From contig JARGOC010000004.1 in assembly GCA_029212365.1 (NCBI GenBank), forward strand, positions 97,553-161,552: 64,000 bases of DNA, in the 5' to 3' direction. This stretch comes from Roseovarius sp. GTDB taxonomy: Bacteria; Pseudomonadota; Alphaproteobacteria; Rhodobacterales; Rhodobacteraceae. Under the pieces are notes generated by a model, which saw only the letters and a program-made list of their open reading frames with translations, had not been told where the DNA came from and ran no database searches. The first letter of the stretch is position 1, and the number at the start of each line of letters is the position of its first letter. The translations under genes were made by a program, and so were the position numbers. This document shows positions 40,178 through 49,628 of this stretch, in pieces.

Positions 40178-43100
40178 TTACGCCTCCACATCAATCGATT
40201 TTGTGGACACAGGCGTATCCAGCCAATCGATGTTTTTCATTTTGCGAACGATGACAAACTCATCGCGGTTGCTGCCCACTGTTCCATAGTAATTGAAGCC
40301 GTAACTAAGCTGTGCGTAGCCTCCGATCATATGAGTGGGTTTGAGGGTGGCACGGGTCACAGAGTTATGAATACCCCCGCGATTGCCGGTCTTTTCTGAC
40401 CCTGGCGTGTTCACGATCTTTTCCTGAGCGTGATACATGAACAAAGTGCCTTCCTTCATGCGTTGGCTCACCACCACACGCGCCGTCAGCGCGCCATTGG
40501 TGTTATACGCCTCGACCCAGTCATTATCGACAAGACCGGCCTTTTTCGCATCAATCTCTGACATCCAGACAACCGGGCCACCGCGATTAAGCGTCAACAT
40601 CATCAGGTTATCTGAGTAGGTTGAGTGGATGCCCCATTTTTGGTGCGGCGTGATAAAGTTAAGCACAACATGCGGCTGGCCTTCGTCGGTGTTCACCGCT
40701 TTGGTGATGGTTTTGAGGTCAACCGGCGGGCGATAACTGACAAAACCTTCCCCAAACGCCCGCATCCACAGGTGATCCTGGTAAAGCTGTTGTCGCCCTG
40801 TCAGTGTGCGCCAGGGGATCAATTCATGCACGTTGGTATAGCCGGCGTTATAGCAGACCTCCTCGCTCTCAATTCCTGACCATGTGGGCGAGGAAATGAT
40901 TTTGCGGGGTTGGGCGGCAATATCGCGGAACCGTATCTTGGTGTGATGTGCGCCTTCCGCCAGATGCGCATGTTCTCGCCCGGTTGGTTTTTCCAACTCT
41001 TCCCAGGCTTTCACCGACACTTCGCCATTTGTCTCAGGCGCAAGCATCAGGATCATTTCGGCGGCATCAATCGCACTGATCAGCTTGGGCTGGCCTTCGC
41101 TCACACCTTCATCTGTGACAACACCGTTCAGATCACGCAGGTGTTGCACCTCGACATCGGTGTTCCAGGTGATGCCCTTGCCACCGTTGCCAAGTTTTTC
41201 AAGAAGCGGCCCAACTGAGGTGAACTTCTTGTAAAGGTTGGGATAGTCGCGCTCCACAGCCACAAAATTGGGCGCGGTCTTACCGGGGATAAGATCACAT
41301 TCGCCCTTTTTCCAATCTTTGACATGGGGCTGTGCCAACTCACCTGGGGTGTCATGAAGGATTGGAAGCTGGACGATATCTGTCTCAACACCCAGGATTT
41401 CGGGCGCCACTTCTGAGAACTTTTTGGCAATCGCCTTAAAGATTTCCCAATCCGATTTGCTTTCATAGGCAGGGTCAACCGCCGCCTGAAGCGGGTGGAT
41501 AAACGGGTGCATATCCGAGGTGTTGAGATCGTCTTTCTCGTACCAGCTTGCGGTGGGCAACACGATGTCGGAATAGACACAAGTGGTCGACATCCGAAAA
41601 TCAATCGTCACCAGAAGATCGAGTTTGCCTTTGGGGGCTTCCTCATGCCAAACGGCTTCTTTTGGTTTCACGCCCCCTTCTTCGCCAAGGTCCTTGCCCA
41701 GAACACCGTGTTGGGTGCCAAGCAGGTGTTTAAGGAAATACTCGTGCCCCTTGCCCGATGATCCCAGCAAATTGGAGCGCCAGACAAACAGGTTTCGCGG
41801 CCAGTTCTCTGGCGCATCCGGATCCTGGCACGACATTTCCAGCTCGCCTGAGGTGAGCTGCTCAGCAACATAGGCGGTGATATCTTTGCCCGCCGTTTTT
41901 GCCGCCTTTGCCACCTCTAACGGATTGGTTTTAAGCTGCGGCGCTGATGGCAACCAGCCCATGCGTTCGGCCTCGATATTATAGTCAATCAGGCTTTTGT
42001 CCCAATCCCCCTTCGGCGCGGTGGGAGACAGGATTTCACCGGCTGAAAGGGTCTCATAGCGCCATTGATCGGTGTGGGCATACCACGCCGAGGTAGAGTT
42101 CATATGCCGTGGCGGGCGGTTCCAATCGAGCGCAAATGCCAGAGGTTGCCAGCCGGTTTGAGGCCGCAGTTTTTCCTGGCCTACATAGTGCGACCACCCG
42201 CCACCTTCCTGACCAATACACCCACACATCACCAGCATATTGATGATGCCACGATAGTTCATATCCATGTGGTACCAGTGGTTCAGCCCCGCTCCGAGGA
42301 TCACCATCGACTTGCCTTTGGTCTTTTCGGCATTGCTTGCAAATTCTCGTGCAACCGCAATGATTTTATCGGCCGGAACGCCGGTGATCTTCTCAGCCCA
42401 GGCAGGCGTATAAGGAAGATCATCCGCAAAATCGCTAGAGGCCCATTTGCCCCCCAAACCACGATCAAGCCCATAGTTGGCGCAAAACAGATCAAACACT
42501 GTGGCCACCAACACTGAGCTGCCATCAGCCAGCGTCACCCGACGGGCCGGAACCCTGCGGGTCAGCACATCGGGATGGTCACATTTGACAAAATTCTCGG
42601 TGGCCTCGCCTCCAAAGAAGGGGAAATCAACGCCAACAACTTCGTCATGATCTTCTTCAAGAATATGGCTAAGACGCAGCGTGACGTCTTTCTTTTTGGC
42701 GCGTTCTTCGAGGTTCCATTTGCCCTCTTCCCCCCAGCGAAAGCCGATAGATCCATTGGGCACCACAACATTGCCTGTCGCTTCGTCATAGGCGACGGTT
42801 TTCCAGTCTGGGTTGTTTTTCTCCCCCAGGTTGCCCTTGAAATCATCCGCGCGCAGCATCCGGCCCGGCACCAGTTTGCCATTTTGCTCATCAAGCGCGA
42901 CAAGCATCGGCATGTCGGTGTATTTGCGGGCGTATTCCTCAAAGTAAGGCGCCTGGCGATCAAGGTGATACTCGCGCAAGATCACATGGCCCATCGCCAT
43001 TGCAAGGGCCGCATCGGTGCCTTGCTGCGGGGCAAGCCAGATGTCGCCAAACTTGGCCGCTTCTGAATAGTCGGGGCTGACAACGGCGGATTTGGTGCCG

Positions 43101-43921
43101 CGATAGCGCGCCTCGGTATAGAAATGGGCATCCGGCGTGCGGGTCTGCGGCACGTTGCTGCCCCAGAGCAGCAGAAATCCCGCATTATACCAATCCGCAC
43201 TTTCGGGTACGTCGGTTTGCTCGCCCCAGGTTTGAGGGCTGGCAGGAGGCAGATCACAATACCAGTCATAAAACGACATGCATGTGCCGCCCATCAAGCT
43301 GAGATAACGACTGCCAGCGGCGTAGGACACCATCGACATGGCAGGAATTGGAGAGAAGCCAAACACACGATCAGGACCATAGGTTTTGGCCGTATAGGCA
43401 TTGGCGGCGGCGGTGATTTCTGTCGCTTCATCCCAAGAGGCGCGCACAAAACCGCCCTTGCCGCGGCTTTGGACATAGGAGGCCCGCAAAATTGGATCAT
43501 TTTGCAGCGTCGTCCAGGCCTCAATCGGGGTTTGCGTCTCACGCAGCTTGCGCCATGCGCGCATCAACTTGCCACGGATCAGTGGGTTTTTCACCCGGTT
43601 CGCAGAATATAAATACCAGCTGTAAGACGCGCCACGGGCACAGCCGCGTGGTTCGTGATTGGGCATTCCGGCGCGGGTGCGCGGATAGTCTGTTTGCTGG
43701 GTTTCCCAGGTTACAATCCCGGATTTTACATAAATTTTCCAACTACAAGAGCCGGTGCAATTGACCCCATGGGTCGAGCGCACGATTTTGTCGTGGCGCC
43801 AGCGATTGCGATACACGTCTTCCCAGTCGCGGTTTTCACGGGTGACTTGCCCCCATCCGTCGGAAAACTGTTCAAGTTCCTTGGATTGAAAGAAGTTCAG
43901 TCTGTCGAGCAGATGGCTCAT
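40178..43921 (-). CDS. narG: Respiratory nitrate reductase alpha subunit NarG
   Basis: NarG reduces nitrate to nitrite at a Mo-bis-MGD centre on the cytoplasmic side. The 1247 residues match E. coli NarG in length and sequence, with the FS0 cluster ligands His51, Cys55, Cys59 and Cys94 in THGVNCTGSC and PRGCARG, and the molybdenum-ligating Asp in SFYDWYCDLPPASPQTWGEQ. The N-terminus resembles the vestigial twin-arginine region of NarG without a cleavable signal. A GC-rich stem-loop lies between this gene and narK2 upstream. The molybdenum cofactor genes are not in the window. Confidence 0.98.
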   Translation of the reverse strand: MSHLLDRLNFFQSKELEQFSDGWGQVTRENRDWEDVYRNRWRHDKIVRSTHGVNCTGSCSWKIYVKSGIVTWETQQTDYPRTRAGMPNHEPRGCARGASYSWYLYSANRVKNPLIRGKLMRAWRKLRETQTPIEAWTTLQNDPILRASYVQSRGKGGFVRASWDEATEITAAANAYTAKTYGPDRVFGFSPIPAMSMVSYAAGSRYLSLMGGTCMSFYDWYCDLPPASPQTWGEQTDVPESADWYNAGFLLLWGSNVPQTRTPDAHFYTEARYRGTKSAVVSPDYSEAAKFGDIWLAPQQGTDAALAMAMGHVILREYHLDRQAPYFEEYARKYTDMPMLVALDEQNGKLVPGRMLRADDFKGNLGEKNNPDWKTVAYDEATGNVVVPNGSIGFRWGEEGKWNLEERAKKKDVTLRLSHILEEDHDEVVGVDFPFFGGEATENFVKCDHPDVLTRRVPARRVTLADGSSVLVATVFDLFCANYGLDRGLGGKWASSDFADDLPYTPAWAEKITGVPADKIIAVAREFASNAEKTKGKSMVILGAGLNHWYHMDMNYRGIINMLVMCGCIGQEGGGWSHYVGQEKLRPQTGWQPLAFALDWNRPPRHMNSTSAWYAHTDQWRYETLSAGEILSPTAPKGDWDKSLIDYNIEAERMGWLPSAPQLKTNPLEVAKAAKTAGKDITAYVAEQLTSGELEMSCQDPDAPENWPRNLFVWRSNLLGSSGKGHEYFLKHLLGTQHGVLGKDLGEEGGVKPKEAVWHEEAPKGKLDLLVTIDFRMSTTCVYSDIVLPTASWYEKDDLNTSDMHPFIHPLQAAVDPAYESKSDWEIFKAIAKKFSEVAPEILGVETDIVQLPILHDTPGELAQPHVKDWKKGECDLIPGKTAPNFVAVERDYPNLYKKFTSVGPLLEKLGNGGKGITWNTDVEVQHLRDLNGVVTDEGVSEGQPKLISAIDAAEMILMLAPETNGEVSVKAWEELEKPTGREHAHLAEGAHHTKIRFRDIAAQPRKIISSPTWSGIESEEVCYNAGYTNVHELIPWRTLTGRQQLYQDHLWMRAFGEGFVSYRPPVDLKTITKAVNTDEGQPHVVLNFITPHQKWGIHSTYSDNLMMLTLNRGGPVVWMSEIDAKKAGLVDNDWVEAYNTNGALTARVVVSQRMKEGTLFMYHAQEKIVNTPGSEKTGNRGGIHNSVTRATLKPTHMIGGYAQLSYGFNYYGTVGSNRDEFVIVRKMKNIDWLDTPVSTKSIDVEA

Positions 43922-43950
43922 TGGGGTTTCTCCTCAGATTGGGCTGATCT

Positions 43951-43971
43951 GCCCCGGCCCGAAGCCGGGGC
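43951..43971 (-). other. Intercistronic stem-loop between narK2 and narG
   Basis: On minus, an 8-bp GC stem (GCCCCGGC/GCCGGGGC) encloses TTCGG, allowing a UUCG-type tetraloop. Five T residues precede it rather than follow it, so it is not an intrinsic terminator. It lies 13 nt after the narK2 stop and 29 nt before the narG start. Confidence 0.75.
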
Positions 43972-43984
43972 AAAAATTGCTCTT

Positions 43985-45601
43985 TTATGGGTTTTTGACG
44001 TAGGCATTGGGGCGCAGGTAGAACCACCAATTGATCACGATGCACAAAGTGTAAAAGGCAGCGAAGCCATAGAGGGCGTATTCTGGTGTGCCCGCTTTCA
44101 TCTGCTCACCAAACACTTTGGGGATGATAAAGGCGCCATAGGCGGCGACCGCAGCAGTCCACCCCAGAGCAGGACCAGCCTGTTCTTTGTCAAACACCAT
44201 TGCGATTGTGCGGAAGGTTGACCCATTGCCGATACCTGTTGCGGCAAACAAGATCAAAAACAGCGCCATGAAGGGCAAGAACACTGTTTCAGGTGTCGCC
44301 GAATTGTAGGCAAGGCTTAGCAAGTAGGCCAGCCCCAGCGCAGAGGCAACCATCACAACCGAGATGATCTGAGTGACTTTCGCGCCGCCGATCTTATCAG
44401 CAATCATCCCCCCCACCGGGCGGATCAGAGCGCCGATAAAGGGCCCCATCCATGCAAACATAAGTGCCGACGGGCCATTTGGATTGACCATGTTATGGGT
44501 CATAACCCCGTCCACCATCATGTGTTGGAAGCCAAAGACCACCTTGATGGTAAGCGCAAATGCGGCCGAGTAACCGATGAACGACCCAAAGGTCATTGTG
44601 TAGATCACGGTCATCGCCCAAGTGTGCTTGTTGCCAAAAATCTTGTATTGGCGAGACAGGTTTTGGCCCACGGCCCCTGGGATCAACTTCAGCAAGAACA
44701 CGGTCAATGCGATCACGATGGGCAGCACAATCCATTTGGACAGCCCCATACCCGAAACAGGCAAACCGCCATCAGTTGCAGGCAACAAAAGCCACAGGCC
44801 AAAAGCCGCAGTGGCAAAGCCCACCATCAGCATCCCGGTGATCACTGCAAACGCGCCCAAAGGATTTGGAATGTTTGGCGAGACATGCTCATCACGAATG
44901 TTGTTCATGAACGCCCAGCCCAGAATAGCCAGCGGCACTAGCGCAATCAGCCAGACCAAACCCGCATTTTGAATGTAGGTTTCAGTGCCTGCGGGGATTT
45001 TCCCGATCAATGTGCCCGAGGTGTTTACCAAAGTGCGGCTCTGCCCGCCAAACAGGCCAAAGGTCATCACCAGAGGGATCACGATCTGCATGGTTGTGAC
45101 ACCAAAGTTGCCAAGGCCCGCATTCATTCCAAGCGCATAGCCTTGCACCTTTTTGGGATAGAAAAAGCTGATGTTGGACATGGACGAACTAAAGTTACCG
45201 CCACCAAGCCCAGACAGGAACGCCAGGATTTGGAATTTCCAAAGCGGCGTGTTGGGATCTTGCAGTGCATACCCCGTACCAATCGCCGGGATCATCAACA
45301 AAGCGGTGGTGAAGAAAATGGTGTTCCGTCCGCCCGCGATCCGAATGAAAAACGTCGAGGGGATACGCAGTGTCGCGCCCGTCAGGCCCGCAATCGCGCC
45401 AAGGGTAAACAGCTGTGATTTTTCAAAGGCAAAGCCCAGATTGATCATCTGAACGGTGATGATCCCCCAATACAGCCATACAGCGAACCCAACCAGCAAG
45501 CTGGGGATGGAAATCCACAAGTTGCGGGTGGCGATGGACTTACCGGTCGAGGCCCAATAGCTCTCGTTCTCGATGTCCCAATTTCGTAAGTCTTGTCCCA
45601 C
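43985..45601 (-). CDS. NarK2-type nitrate/nitrite antiporter (MFS)
   Basis: The 538-residue major facilitator has about 12-14 hydrophobic helices. The nitrate-porter signatures are recognisable: FLSGLGGGNFSSSMSNISFF and, near the end, the second NS-like segment (ATGIGNGSTFRTIAM). Its closest class is NarK2, which exchanges nitrate for nitrite in Paracoccus. Three alternating short open stretches suggest no truncation. It follows narK1 after a stem-loop and precedes narG. Paracoccus encodes NarK1 and NarK2 as one fused protein; here they are separate. Confidence 0.92.
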   Translation of the reverse strand: MGQDLRNWDIENESYWASTGKSIATRNLWISIPSLLVGFAVWLYWGIITVQMINLGFAFEKSQLFTLGAIAGLTGATLRIPSTFFIRIAGGRNTIFFTTALLMIPAIGTGYALQDPNTPLWKFQILAFLSGLGGGNFSSSMSNISFFYPKKVQGYALGMNAGLGNFGVTTMQIVIPLVMTFGLFGGQSRTLVNTSGTLIGKIPAGTETYIQNAGLVWLIALVPLAILGWAFMNNIRDEHVSPNIPNPLGAFAVITGMLMVGFATAAFGLWLLLPATDGGLPVSGMGLSKWIVLPIVIALTVFLLKLIPGAVGQNLSRQYKIFGNKHTWAMTVIYTMTFGSFIGYSAAFALTIKVVFGFQHMMVDGVMTHNMVNPNGPSALMFAWMGPFIGALIRPVGGMIADKIGGAKVTQIISVVMVASALGLAYLLSLAYNSATPETVFLPFMALFLILFAATGIGNGSTFRTIAMVFDKEQAGPALGWTAAVAAYGAFIIPKVFGEQMKAGTPEYALYGFAAFYTLCIVINWWFYLRPNAYVKNP

Positions 45602-45624
45602 TTTATCCTCCTTGATGAGGTTGA

Positions 45625-45645
45625 GGCGGGCTGCACCAGCCCGCC
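45625..45645 (-). other. Intercistronic stem-loop between narK1 and narK2
   Basis: An 8-bp GC-rich stem (GGCGGGCT/AGCCCGCC) with a 5-nt loop lies 7 nt after the narK1 stop. On minus it is followed by TCAACCTCATC and then the narK2 ribosome binding site AAGGAGG, with no T-run, so it is not an intrinsic terminator. Confidence 0.75.
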
Positions 45646-45652
45646 CTTGGAT

Positions 45653-47065
45653 TTAGATTTTCTGATCATGTGTTTCGTTGTAGTCAGCGATGATTTTGGC
45701 TGAGTGAGCGAGTGCCTGGTTGGCGCGATCTGCTCGGATTTGCAGCAAATCCAGGCTCGCCTTTTCAAACAGGGCCTTCTCTTCTGCTTCCTGTTCTGGG
45801 CTAAACCGCAGAAAGAACGTCAGCAGTGAGGCGATCGCCACAACCACGCCGATGGTGAAGAAAACGTCGTTCCACTCCATCGCGCCTTTGAACAAAAAGC
45901 CCGCCGCGACAGCCCCCGCATTGCCGCCTGCACCAACCACACCGGCAACCGCGCCAAGGGCTTTTTTGTTGATGAACGGAACAACCGAATATGTCGCGCC
46001 TTCTGCCATTTGGGTAAACAGCGAGAACACGATCAACATCGGGATGGCGAGGAACAAAACATTCATGCGGCTAAAGATCATCAGCGCGATGCCTTCGCCC
46101 AACAGCACAATGAACAGCCAGAACGCGCGCCCTTTGAGGCCCCACATATGGCCAAAGTTATCGCCAAAAATGCCGCCCAACGTGCGCGCAAAGATGTTCA
46201 TCAGGCCAAATGAGGCCGCGATGGCACCGGCAGTCACCAGATTAACGTTGAAATAGTCATAAAAATAGAGCGCCGCGGTATTGTTCACGGTCAGCTCGAT
46301 GCCAAAACAGGCCCCATAAATCAGGAACAATATCCAGACACGATAGTCAGCCAAAGCGTGCCAAAACGCGCCGGAAACCTTCTTCTTTTCGGGCATCATG
46401 CCTTTTTCGCGCAACTCCTTATAGTTCCCATCCGGAGCATCCTGCGTCATGAAATAGTAAGCGATACCGATCAGGAAGATCACCATACCGACGGCCACCA
46501 TCGACATGCGCCAGGCCTGCGCGTCCGTGAAGCCAAATCCGATGACAAACCCCGAGAAGATCAGCGGCATAACGATCTGCGTGACCCCGCCGCCCAAGTT
46601 GCCCCAACCCGCGCTGGTTGCATTGGCAGTGCCCACCACGTTGGGCGCGAACATGACCGATGTATGATATTGCGTAATCACAAAAGACGCGCCGATAATG
46701 CCGATCAAAAGACGGAAAAACAGGAAGGTCTCAAAACTATCCGCAAGCCCAATGCCCGCGACGGGAAAAGCGCCAAATATTAACAAGAATGTATATGCCA
46801 ACCTTGGCCCGATGCGATCACACAGCCAGCCGATGAAGATGCGCGCAAACACTGTCACCGCCACGGAGGCGATGATGGACCACCCCACTTGCGATTTGGT
46901 GAGCTCCAGTTCGTCACGCACAACGATCATCAATGGCGCAATGCCGAACCACGCAAAGAACGCGCCAAAAAACGCGAACCAAGTCATGTGGAACGTGCGA
47001 ATCTGCACACGTCTGACATCAAAGAAATTGCCCCATAAGCTGGTGGCTTTGTTTTGTAATTCCAT
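45653..47065 (-). CDS. NarK1-type nitrate/proton symporter (MFS)
   Basis: The 470-residue major facilitator has 12 predicted helices and resembles NarK1: MTWFAFFGAFFAWFGIAPLM, RIFIGWLCDRIGPRLAYTFL (MFS motif A), and the nitrate signature GWGNLGGGVTQIVMPLIF. NarK1 takes up nitrate with protons to start respiration before nitrite accumulates for exchange. It is the first gene of the nar operon. An Fnr-type box lies 78 nt upstream. The C-terminus is an Ala- and Glu-rich cytoplasmic tail of about 40 residues. Confidence 0.92.
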   Translation of the reverse strand: MELQNKATSLWGNFFDVRRVQIRTFHMTWFAFFGAFFAWFGIAPLMIVVRDELELTKSQVGWSIIASVAVTVFARIFIGWLCDRIGPRLAYTFLLIFGAFPVAGIGLADSFETFLFFRLLIGIIGASFVITQYHTSVMFAPNVVGTANATSAGWGNLGGGVTQIVMPLIFSGFVIGFGFTDAQAWRMSMVAVGMVIFLIGIAYYFMTQDAPDGNYKELREKGMMPEKKKVSGAFWHALADYRVWILFLIYGACFGIELTVNNTAALYFYDYFNVNLVTAGAIAASFGLMNIFARTLGGIFGDNFGHMWGLKGRAFWLFIVLLGEGIALMIFSRMNVLFLAIPMLIVFSLFTQMAEGATYSVVPFINKKALGAVAGVVGAGGNAGAVAAGFLFKGAMEWNDVFFTIGVVVAIASLLTFFLRFSPEQEAEEKALFEKASLDLLQIRADRANQALAHSAKIIADYNETHDQKI

Positions 47066-47142
47066 CTGGCTATCCCTCGTTCGTCCGAGCGAGAAGGCTC
47101 GACTTCTTAAGCCAACGATAGATAAGGTGCTGGGGATCTGGT

Positions 47143-47156
47143 TTGATCTGCATCAA
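47143..47156 (-). promoter_or_regulatory. Fnr-type box upstream of narK1
   Basis: The sequence TTGATCTGCATCAA is a perfect TTGAT-N4-ATCAA palindrome, with its centre about 85 nt upstream of the narK1 start. That suits an activator site about 41 nt from a start point near 47108. Fnr or the divergent regulator could bind it. Confidence 0.85.
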
Positions 47157-47277
47157 AATTTTGGATTAAGTTATTGTTTTAAATTGCTATTTATCAATAA
47201 TCACGCAAGGCACGAACAAGCATCAACCGCCCGGTCAGACAAATGTTGTGACATCCCCAACAAAATCAAATAGATAA

Positions 47278-47291
47278 TTGATAAATATCAA
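47278..47291 (+). promoter_or_regulatory. Fnr-type box upstream of the Crp/Fnr regulator gene
   Basis: The sequence TTGATAAATATCAA is a perfect TTGAT-N4-ATCAA palindrome, ending 21 nt before the ATG at 47313. So close to the start codon, it may overlap the transcription start and act in autorepression, or act for narK1 over a longer distance. Confidence 0.8.
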
Positions 47292-47312
47292 TTGGCCTGA
47301 GAGTTTTCCCAA

Positions 47313-48011
47313 ATGCGAGCAATCGATGTACCAAAAATTCGAGCGCTCGCTCTTTTCTCAAACATGGAAGACGAGAATTTTGAACGCCTCGTTCGCGGCG
47401 CCTATGTGCAAAATTTTCCGCCCCAGATCGAGTTAATCACCGAAGGCGATCCTTGTGATTTTCTCTATATCGTTATCGAAGGCAATGTAGAGCTGTTTGC
47501 AACCTGGAATGGCCGTGAAACCGTGATGGCAACCATTCACCCCGTTTCAACCTTCATTCTTGCGGCGACGATCAAAGATGCGCCCTATTTGATGTCAGGG
47601 CGCACCACCGAAAAATGCCGCCTGATGATGATCCCCTCCCAAGACGTCCGGGCCGTGTTTGACAAAGACAACGCCTTTGCGCGCTCCGTGGTTACAGAAT
47701 TGGCTGACTGTTACCGCTCTGTGGTGCGAAGCTCTAAAAACCTGCGGTTGCGCACATCGGTTGAGCGGCTTGCAAACTATATCATCCGCCACTCAAATGC
47801 CGCAGATGGCAAAGAGCGGTTTGAGCTCAAGATAGAGAAACGGCGACTTGCCTCATATCTTAATATGACTCCTGAAAACCTGTCACGCTCCATCAAAGTG
47901 CTTCAGGAAAAGGGTGTGAAGGTCACGAATACAAGTGTGGAAATCACGGATATGGATGCCCTGCACGAATTTGCAAAACCAGCCGCGCTCATTGATGGCT
48001 TCGGGCAGTAG
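47313..48011 (+). CDS. Crp/Fnr-family regulator without Fe-S cysteines (NarR-like)
   Basis: The 232 residues form an N-terminal cyclic-nucleotide-binding-like domain (FLYIVIEGNVELFATWNGRE) and a C-terminal winged helix (EKRRLASYLNMTPENLSRSI). The recognition helix contains E-x-x-S-R, which reads TTGAT half-sites in Fnr. The N-terminal cysteine cluster of oxygen-sensing Fnr is absent: the few Cys residues are scattered (DPCDF, EKCRLM, ADCYRS). A cluster-less Fnr relative beside narK matches NarR of Paracoccus, which activates narKGHJI in response to nitrate or nitrite. The signal here is inferred. It is divergent from narK1 and convergent with an aldehyde dehydrogenase. Confidence 0.87.
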   Translation: MRAIDVPKIRALALFSNMEDENFERLVRGAYVQNFPPQIELITEGDPCDFLYIVIEGNVELFATWNGRETVMATIHPVSTFILAATIKDAPYLMSGRTTEKCRLMMIPSQDVRAVFDKDNAFARSVVTELADCYRSVVRSSKNLRLRTSVERLANYIIRHSNAADGKERFELKIEKRRLASYLNMTPENLSRSIKVLQEKGVKVTNTSVEITDMDALHEFAKPAALIDGFGQ

Positions 48012-48055
48012 TTTCATCAAACCAAAGCCTGCCTTGCATAAAGCCGCCAGACTTC

Positions 48056-48073
48056 AAAAGCCCCCACCGGGCT
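48056..48073 (-). terminator. Weak terminator of the aldehyde dehydrogenase gene
   Basis: On minus, AGCCC-GGTGG-GGGCT is followed by TTT, starting 3 nt after the stop codon. The stem is only 5 bp, so efficiency is uncertain. Confidence 0.4.
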
Positions 48074-48075
48074 GA

Positions 48076-49506
48076 TCAGGTGATATTGGCCGAGTGCCAG
48101 ACGTGTTTGATGGTCATGTAATTGTCCAACCCCTCAACGCCGCCCTCCCTGCCATAGCCGCTGGATTTCACCCCGCCAAACGGGGTTTCAGGCATCGAGG
48201 CTTCAAGCGTATTGATCGACAGGTTCCCCACCTCAACCTCGTCAATCATCCGGTCGATGTAATCGGCGCGGTTGGTGAAGGCATATCCGGCAAGGCCATA
48301 GGGAACCGAATTTGCCTGACGGATTGCCTCGTCCAGCGATGACACCCGGTTGAGCACTGCAATCGGGCCAAACGGCTCTTCCTGCATGATCTGCGCATCT
48401 TGCGGCACATCAACCAGCACCGTGGGCTGAAAGAAGTAACCGGTATCACCATGCCGCATACCGCCCGTGGCCACAGTTGCGCCTTTTGCTTTGGCGTCTT
48501 GCACCAGAGCGCTCAGGGCCGGGGCGCGCCGCTCATTTGCCAGCGGCCCCATGTCAACGCCGGCCTCCATACCATTGCCCACAACTGTGCCAGCCGCGCG
48601 GGCCACAAAAGCCGCGGTGAAGTCATCAAAAATGCTGTCATGCACAAAGAAGCGCGTCGGAGATGTGCACACCTGCCCGGCATTGCGCATCTTGCGCACC
48701 GCCCCCGAGATGGCGGCGGCCTGCACATCGGTATCTTCACAGACAATCACCGGCGCATGACCGCCCAGTTCCATCAACACGGATGTCATATGCTCGGACG
48801 CCAAAGTTGTCAGATGACGCCCCACGATGGTCGATCCGGTAAAGGCCACCAGCCGCACCGGATCTTGCGGGATAAGATAGCCCGAAATATCGGCTGGGTT
48901 GCCAAAGACCAGATTAAGCACACCCGCAGGCAGGCCCGCATCCTGAAAGGCGCGCGCAATATGGATCGCCCCGGCGGGGGTTTCCTCGGCGGCTTTGAGG
49001 ATGATCGAACAGCCCGATGCCAAGGCCCCGGCAATTTTGCGGGCGGGTTGGCTCATCGGGAAGTTCCACGGCGAAAATGCCGCGACCACACCGATCGGCT
49101 GATGGTGTACGCTGAATTTATGCCCGCGTGCCGCCGGGATGACCCGGCCATAGGTGCGCATTGCCTCACCTGCATCCCACTCAAAGAACTCGGCACCGCG
49201 GATCACTTCAAGCCGGGCCTGGGGCAGAGGCTTGCCATGTTCCAGCGTGATCGACTGCGCGATCTCTTCTTGACGTTCGCGCAGCAATGCGGCGGCGCGC
49301 AGGATGGTATCGGACCTCTCGCGCGGGGATGTGCGGCTCCAGATTTGAAAGCCCGCCTCGGCTGCGGCCAGGGCATCATCCAGATCACTTTTGGCAGCAC
49401 AGGGAAGATGGCCAAGCACCTCTTCGGTGGCGGGGTTTACCACGGGCATGTCATGCGCCGCGCTGCGCCACTCGCCTGCGATAAAGAGCTTCAGATCAGG
49501 ATACAT
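48076..49506 (-). CDS. NAD(P)-dependent aldehyde dehydrogenase (succinate-semialdehyde type)
   Basis: The 476-residue protein belongs to the aldehyde dehydrogenase superfamily close to succinate-semialdehyde and 2-oxoglutarate-semialdehyde dehydrogenases. Visible are FSPWNFPMSQPARKIAGALA (cofactor pocket), the FTGSTIVGRHL turn, catalytic Glu in LMELGGHAPVIV, catalytic Cys in NAGQVCTSPTRFF and EEPFGPIAVLN. The ATG at 49506 has GGAGG about 10 nt upstream; a longer frame adds 20 unrelated residues. The substrate is uncertain. It is convergent with the Fnr-type regulator and is preceded by the Rrf2 gene on the same strand. Confidence 0.9.
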   Translation of the reverse strand: MYPDLKLFIAGEWRSAAHDMPVVNPATEEVLGHLPCAAKSDLDDALAAAEAGFQIWSRTSPRERSDTILRAAALLRERQEEIAQSITLEHGKPLPQARLEVIRGAEFFEWDAGEAMRTYGRVIPAARGHKFSVHHQPIGVVAAFSPWNFPMSQPARKIAGALASGCSIILKAAEETPAGAIHIARAFQDAGLPAGVLNLVFGNPADISGYLIPQDPVRLVAFTGSTIVGRHLTTLASEHMTSVLMELGGHAPVIVCEDTDVQAAAISGAVRKMRNAGQVCTSPTRFFVHDSIFDDFTAAFVARAAGTVVGNGMEAGVDMGPLANERRAPALSALVQDAKAKGATVATGGMRHGDTGYFFQPTVLVDVPQDAQIMQEEPFGPIAVLNRVSSLDEAIRQANSVPYGLAGYAFTNRADYIDRMIDEVEVGNLSINTLEASMPETPFGGVKSSGYGREGGVEGLDNYMTIKHVWHSANIT

Positions 49507-49628
49507 GGATAAAGTGCCTCCGGTGTAGGTTGCCTTCAGTTCATGCAATGGCATGGCCCACATCAAGTGAATTAGCTGAATACTGATATCACTTTGGCGA
49601 ATACCAGTGCGCTAATTTTGCCGCGCGC

